A stretch of 9,006 nt of DNA, taken from positions 1 to 9,006 of the forward strand of contig CAJMSO010000061.1 in assembly GCA_905216075.1 (NCBI GenBank). The letters are read 5' to 3'. Below the pieces are notes generated by a model. The model was not told where the DNA came from. It was given only the letters and a program-made list of their open reading frames with translations, and did not search any database. This stretch comes from an uncultured bacterium (GTDB taxonomy: Bacteria; Actinomycetota; Coriobacteriia; Coriobacteriales; Coriobacteriaceae). The translations under genes and the position numbers were made by a program. Position 1 is the first letter of the stretch, and each line of letters begins with the position of its first letter. Shown here one piece after another: positions 5,910-9,006 of the stretch.

Positions 5910-6638
5910 ATGGCTACCAAGATTAATATCCGCACCCTGCTCGAGGCCGGCTGCCACTTCGGTCACCAGACCCGTCGCTGGAACCCCAAGATGAAGCCGT
6001 TCATCTTCGGTGAGCGCAACGGCATCTACATCCTCGACCTCAAGCAGACCATCCTTGATGCCGATCAGGCCTACACCTTCGTCAAGAACGTCGCCAAGGG
6101 CGGCAACGTGCTGTTCGTCGGCACCAAGAAGCAGGCTCAGGAGGCCGTCAAGAACGCCGCTGAGCGCGCCAACATGCCTTACATCAACCAGCGTTGGCTC
6201 GGCGGCATGCTGACCAACTTCGTCACCATCCGCTCCCGCATCAACCGCATGGAGGAGCTCGAGGCCATGGTCGAGGACGGCCGCATGGCAGTGCTGCCCA
6301 AGAAGGAGCAGGCAGTGCTCGGCAAGGAGCTCGCTAAGCTCCAGACCAACCTCGGTGGCGCCCGCGACATGAAGGGTCTGCCCCAGGCTCTCTTCGTCAT
6401 CGACACCAAGCGCGAGGAGAACGCCATCAAGGAGGCCCAGCGCCTGAACATCCCCGTCGTCGCTCTGATCGACACCAACTCCGATCCCGACGAGGTCGAG
6501 TACGGCATCCCCTGCAACGATGACGCCATCTCCGCTGTTACCCTTATGTGCGAGCTCATGGCCGACGCCTGCCTCGCTGGCTCCGGTAAGGAGCAGGTCT
6601 CCGAGGCCGAGATGGCCGCCGAGCCCAAGGCCGAGTAA
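5910..6638 (+). CDS. rpsB: 30S ribosomal protein S2
   Basis: Ribosomal protein S2 binds late in assembly to the small subunit, between head and body near S1 or the platform. The 242-residue product opens with the family signature INIRTLLEAGCHFGHQTRRW. It continues with WNPKMKPFIFGERNGIYILD, NVLFVGTKKQAQEAV, NQRWLGGMLTNF and LPQALFVIDTKRE, and closes the core with PVVALIDTNSDP and IPCNDDA. A short acidic tail rich in Glu and Ala follows (about 225-242). ATG 5910 has AGGAGG (5898-5903) 6 bases upstream. Codon choice is much more uniform than in the upstream genes (almost only AAG, GAG, CTC, CGC, AAC), as expected for a highly expressed gene. It is followed by tsf after 45 bases with no terminator, the conserved rpsB-tsf pair. 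Confidence 0.99.
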   Translation: MATKINIRTLLEAGCHFGHQTRRWNPKMKPFIFGERNGIYILDLKQTILDADQAYTFVKNVAKGGNVLFVGTKKQAQEAVKNAAERANMPYINQRWLGGMLTNFVTIRSRINRMEELEAMVEDGRMAVLPKKEQAVLGKELAKLQTNLGGARDMKGLPQALFVIDTKREENAIKEAQRLNIPVVALIDTNSDPDEVEYGIPCNDDAISAVTLMCELMADACLAGSGKEQVSEAEMAAEPKAE

Positions 6639-6683
6639 ATCAGTCCTATTTAAGTCTTTTTCATCTCTTTGAAAGGAACCACA

Positions 6684-7553
6684 ATGGCCCAGATTACTGC
6701 CGCTATGGTCAAGCAGCTCCGCGAGATGACCGACTCCCCGATGATGGAGTGCAAGAAGGCTCTCGTCGAGGCTGACGGCGACATTGACGTCGCTGTTGAC
6801 GTTCTGCGCAAGAACGGCCTCGCCAAGGCTGCCAAGAAGGCTGGCCGTGAGACCAACGAGGGCGCTGTCGCCGCGTTCGTCTCCGAGGACGGCAAGTCCG
6901 GCGCTCTGCTCGAGCTTTCCTGCGAGACCGACTTCGTCGGCTCCAACGCCAAGTTCACCGGCTTTGCTTCCAAGGTCGCCGAGGTTGTCGCTTCCACCGA
7001 GCCGGCCGATGTCGATGCTCTGCTCGAGAAGCCGATGGGCGAGGAGACCGTTTCCTCCGAGCTCACCGAGATGATTCACATCATGGGCGAGAACATGAAG
7101 ATCGCTCGTTTCTCCGCCCGCAAGGCCGAGAACGGCGCTCTCGCTTCTTACATCCACATGGGTGGTAAGATCGGTGTCCTCGTCGAGTTCGCTTTCGAGA
7201 AGGCCGAGACCGCTCAGGCCGAGTCCTTCAAGACCTTCGCTCACGACGTTGCCCTTCAGGTTGCCGCCGTCGCCCCGATTTGCGCTACCCGTGATCAGGT
7301 TCCGGCCGAGACCGTCGAGCACGAGAAGGAGATCTACATGGCTCAGGCTGCCGAGTCTGGCAAGCCCGAGGCTATCCAGGAGAAGATGGCTGTTGGCCGT
7401 CTGGAGAAGTTCTACAAGCAGTCCGTGCTCACCGAGCAGGAGTTCATCAAGGACAGCTCCCTCACCATCAAGAAGTACGCTGAGCAGGTCTCCAAGGAGC
7501 TCGGCGATACCATTACCGTCGTTGCCTTCGACCGTCTGGTCCGTGGCGAGTAA
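6684..7553 (+). CDS. tsf: Translation elongation factor Ts
   Basis: EF-Ts exchanges GDP for GTP on EF-Tu in the cytoplasm. The 289-residue protein has the UBA-like N-terminal domain (KQLREMTDSPMMECKKAL, then VDVLRKNGLAKAAKKAGR). It has the EF-Tu contact motif T82-D83-F84-V85 (in CETDFVGSNAKF), equivalent to the TDF motif of Escherichia coli EF-Ts. The dimerisation/coiled-coil region and a C-terminal segment with EQEFIKDSSLTIKKY follow. ATG 6684 is preceded by GAAAGGA (6671-6677) at 6 bases; an in-frame TTG at 6669 has no such site and is rejected. Like rpsB it uses a restricted, high-expression codon set. An intrinsic terminator follows it, so rpsB-tsf can act as a two-gene transcription unit. 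Confidence 0.99.
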   Translation: MAQITAAMVKQLREMTDSPMMECKKALVEADGDIDVAVDVLRKNGLAKAAKKAGRETNEGAVAAFVSEDGKSGALLELSCETDFVGSNAKFTGFASKVAEVVASTEPADVDALLEKPMGEETVSSELTEMIHIMGENMKIARFSARKAENGALASYIHMGGKIGVLVEFAFEKAETAQAESFKTFAHDVALQVAAVAPICATRDQVPAETVEHEKEIYMAQAAESGKPEAIQEKMAVGRLEKFYKQSVLTEQEFIKDSSLTIKKYAEQVSKELGDTITVVAFDRLVRGE

Positions 7554-7576
7554 ATAAGCTCTTGTAGCTGGTAATG

Positions 7577-7611
7577 AGCAGGCTGTGGGTTTTACTCACA
7601 GCCTGCTTTTT
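7577..7611 (+). terminator. Rho-independent terminator of rpsB-tsf
   Basis: AGCAGGCTGTGGG (7577-7589) pairs with CTCACAGCCTGCT (7595-7607), a 13-bp stem with one G-U pair and the loop TTTTA. A run of five T (7607-7611) follows at once. It begins 23 bases after the tsf stop. This is a textbook intrinsic terminator that separates rpsB-tsf from pyrH-frr. Confidence 0.93.
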
Positions 7612-7632
7612 CATGGCTCTTATCAGAGCCTT

Positions 7633-7641
7633 TGCTATCAT
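7633..7641 (+). promoter_or_regulatory. Extended -10 promoter for pyrH-frr
   Basis: TGCTATCAT combines the extended-minus-10 TG with a TATCAT -10 box, identical over 9 bases to the rpsB promoter (5760-5768). No convincing -35 box is found 16-18 bases upstream, where the terminator's 3' edge lies. Transcription would start near 7648, giving a leader of about 23 nt. The position between a strong terminator and the pyrH ribosome binding site supports the call. Confidence 0.6.
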
Positions 7642-7656
7642 ATTGAGAGTCTAATT

Positions 7657-7664
7657 AAAGGAGG
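7657..7664 (+). promoter_or_regulatory. Strong ribosome binding site setting the TTG start of pyrH
   Basis: AAAGGAGG lies 6 bases before TTG 7671. No ATG or GTG start is near enough to compete, so the near-consensus site fixes a TTG initiation codon. Confidence 0.8.
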
Positions 7665-7670
7665 ATCGCT

Positions 7671-8393
7671 TTGTCCGACATCCGATATAAACGCGTGCTT
7701 CTGAAGCTTTCCGGCGAAGCACTGATGGGCGACGGCCAATATGGCATCGACCCCAAGATTACCGACCATCTTGCCAAGCAGGTCAAGGAGCTGCTCGCCG
7801 TTGGCCATGAGGTCGGCGTTGTTGTCGGCGGCGGCAACATTTTCCGCGGCATGGCCGGCGCTGCCGGTGGCATGGAGCGCGCCCAGGCCGACTACATGGG
7901 CATGCTGGCAACCGTTATGAACGCGCTTGCCCTGCAGGATGCCTTTGAGCACAACGATGTTCCCTGCCGCGTGATGAGCGCTATCCAGATGAACGAGATC
8001 TGCGAGCCCTATATTCGCCGTCGCGCCATCAACCACCTTTCCAAGGGCAACGTCGTTATTTTTGCCGCCGGTTCGGGCAATCCGTACTTTACGACCGACA
8101 CCGCCGCGGCTCTTCGTGCCTGCGAGATCGGTGCCGAGATTCTGATTAAGGCCACCAAGGTTGACGGCATCTACGACAAGGATCCTGTCAAGTGCTCCGA
8201 TGCCGTCCGTTTTGACAAGATTACCTATCACGAGGTTCTCGTCCGCGGTCTGCAGGTTATGGATTCCACGGCTACGGCACTGTGCCAGGACAACCGTATG
8301 CCGATTTTGGTCCTCAACATCGATGGCGAGGACACCGTCAAACGCGCGCTTTCGGGTGAGCCCGTCGGCACGCTCGTCTATCAGGAGGATTAA
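7671..8393 (+). CDS. pyrH: Uridylate (UMP) kinase
   Basis: Bacterial UMP kinase phosphorylates UMP to UDP with ATP, feeding pyrimidine nucleotide synthesis; it is a hexamer of the amino-acid-kinase fold, regulated by GTP and UTP in studied species. The 240-residue length is typical. Motifs seen: KRVLLKLSGEAL (7-18), GGGNIFRG (53-60), ADYMGMLATVMNAL (from 73), GSGNPYFTTDTAAALRA (from 134), KATKVDGIYDKDP, and the C-terminal LNIDGEDTVKRAL. It begins with TTG behind a near-perfect Shine-Dalgarno, a weaker start that may moderate output. Its codon use is less biased than that of rpsB and tsf. It is separated from tsf by a terminator and its own promoter, and is followed 2 bases later by frr. Confidence 0.98.
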   Translation: MSDIRYKRVLLKLSGEALMGDGQYGIDPKITDHLAKQVKELLAVGHEVGVVVGGGNIFRGMAGAAGGMERAQADYMGMLATVMNALALQDAFEHNDVPCRVMSAIQMNEICEPYIRRRAINHLSKGNVVIFAAGSGNPYFTTDTAAALRACEIGAEILIKATKVDGIYDKDPVKCSDAVRFDKITYHEVLVRGLQVMDSTATALCQDNRMPILVLNIDGEDTVKRALSGEPVGTLVYQED

Positions 8394-8395
8394 GC

Positions 8396-8932
8396 ATGGC
8401 AGAGAACATCACCGCCCACATGGACAAGTCGCTCGAGTCCCTCAAGCACAACTTCTCCAAGGTTCGCACGGGCCGCGCCAACGCTAACATTCTGTCCGAC
8501 ATTTCGGTCGATTACTACGGTGTTCCCACGCCGGTTACCCAGGTTGCCGCCGTTAAGACCCCCGAGGCTCACATGCTGCTTATCGAGCCCTGGGACAAGG
8601 CGCTCGTCAACGCAATCGTGAAGGCTATCAGCGCTTCCGATCTGGGCATTACTCCCAACTCTGACGGTACCGTCGTGCGCCTGCCGTTCCCGGCTCCCAC
8701 CGAGGAGCGTCGTCGCGAGCTCGTCAAGGAGTGCCGCGAGTATGCCGAGCAGGCCAAGGTCTCCATTCGCAACATCCGTCGCGACTTTAACAACAAGCTC
8801 GAGCGCGACGAAGAGCTCACCGAGGACGATGTCCGTCGCGAGCAGGCCAAGGTCCAGAAGTATACCGATGAGTATGTTGCCAAGGTTGAGGAGCTTCTGA
8901 AGGAAAAAGAAGCCGAGGTCATGGAGATCTAA
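8396..8932 (+). CDS. frr: Ribosome recycling factor
   Basis: RRF, with EF-G, splits post-termination ribosomes. The 178-residue protein is slightly shorter than the 185 of many species but complete. It has KVRTGRANANIL (from 22), VDYYGVPTPVTQVA, the EPWDKALVNAIVKAI helix region and LGITPNSDGTVVRLPFP. The long helical domain I hairpin follows (EERRRELVKECREYAEQAKVSIRNIRRD through the C-terminal Lys/Glu-rich helix). ATG 8396 has AGGAGG (8383-8388) inside the end of pyrH, 7 bases upstream; the gap to pyrH is 2 bases, so the two are cotranscribed and probably coupled. The end of frr carries a GGAG that may serve the next gene. Confidence 0.98.
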   Translation: MAENITAHMDKSLESLKHNFSKVRTGRANANILSDISVDYYGVPTPVTQVAAVKTPEAHMLLIEPWDKALVNAIVKAISASDLGITPNSDGTVVRLPFPAPTEERRRELVKECREYAEQAKVSIRNIRRDFNNKLERDEELTEDDVRREQAKVQKYTDEYVAKVEELLKEKEAEVMEI

Positions 8933-8933
8933 G

Positions 8934-9006
8934 GTGCAATACGACGAGAACAAACTGGTCGAGTACTTTGCCGACGCCCCTGCGGGCGTCGGTTTTTCCG
9001 ACCTTG
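8934..9006 (+). CDS. uppS: Probable start of isoprenyl transferase UppS (truncated by window end)
   Basis: A reading frame opens at GTG 8934, one base after the frr stop, with GGAG (8923-8926) 7 bases upstream. It stays open for all 24 visible codons with C/G-biased third positions like its neighbours. The peptide (starting MQYDENKLVEYF) has no diagnostic motif. The catalytic H-V-A-x-I-M-D-G-N-G-R-W block of undecaprenyl diphosphate synthase would lie just past the end. The name rests on the widespread frr-uppS-cdsA order. The caveat is that a terminator-shaped hairpin lies inside these codons, so the frame might instead be non-coding. Confidence 0.5.
   Translation, partial: MQYDENKLVEYFADAPAGVGFSDL
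8971..8997 (+). terminator. Terminator-shaped hairpin within first codons of presumed uppS
   Basis: CCGACGCCC (8971-8979) pairs perfectly with GGGCGTCGG (8984-8992) around the tetraloop CTGC, and TTTTT (8993-8997) follows at once. The 9-bp GC-rich stem plus T-run has the form of an intrinsic terminator, starting 39 bases after the frr stop. It either ends the pyrH-frr transcript, attenuates entry into uppS, or is a codon coincidence (Ala-Asp-Ala-Pro-Ala-Gly-Val-Gly-Phe). Confidence 0.6.

Noticed and set aside
5820..7322. 500-codon open frame on the minus strand opposite rpsB and tsf
   Set aside because: It is antisense to two unmistakable ribosomal/translation genes, its Leu/Gly/Val/Asp-rich product reflects the reverse complement of strongly biased codons, and it matches no family I recognise.
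1..9006. CRISPR arrays, insertion sequences, phage genes, tRNA or rRNA genes
   Set aside because: No repeat-spacer pattern, transposase, terminal inverted repeats or RNA gene signature was found. The Xer gene sits in conserved housekeeping synteny and is not evidence of an integrated element.

Overview
The window is a compact, mostly housekeeping stretch with every gene on the + strand. It comes from a GC-rich actinobacterium. Gene order and codon use (strong preference for C or G at third positions) fit a Coriobacteriia member, most likely Collinsella or a close relative. This assignment is inferred from synteny and composition, not from a database match.

Region 1 (1-4774) starts with the 3' end of rnhB (RNase HII). 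A 188-base gap follows, carrying a strong hairpin and an 11-base tandem duplication. Then comes a tight cluster: yraN (UPF0102, nuclease-like fold), comM (YifB/Mg-chelatase-like AAA+ helicase), dprA (RecA loader for incoming single-stranded DNA) and trmFO (folate-dependent tRNA m5U54 methyltransferase). yraN/comM and comM/dprA both overlap by one base in a TGATG junction, which suggests coupled translation. ComM and DprA are the recombination arm of natural transformation.

Region 2 (4771-5691) is a XerC/CodV-type tyrosine recombinase with all six catalytic residues. Its N-terminal domain is intact and in frame up to the trmFO stop, but there is no ATG, GTG or TTG before codon 60. The well-placed Shine-Dalgarno points to an ATA codon overlapping the trmFO stop (ATAG). 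This is the oddest feature in the window, and standard gene callers would truncate the gene.

Region 3 (5692-9006) is the conserved translation cluster rpsB-tsf-pyrH-frr, apparently followed by uppS, whose first codons run off the end. rpsB has a good promoter and a structured leader of about 135 nt with mutually exclusive pairings near its Shine-Dalgarno. A textbook intrinsic terminator follows tsf. pyrH-frr then has its own extended -10 promoter, sharing the 9-mer TGCTATCAT with the rpsB promoter. A second terminator-shaped hairpin lies inside the first codons of the presumed uppS.

No mobile element, CRISPR array, tRNA, rRNA or obviously novel multi-gene system is visible. The points worth following up are unusual start and regulatory architectures in an otherwise ordinary region.
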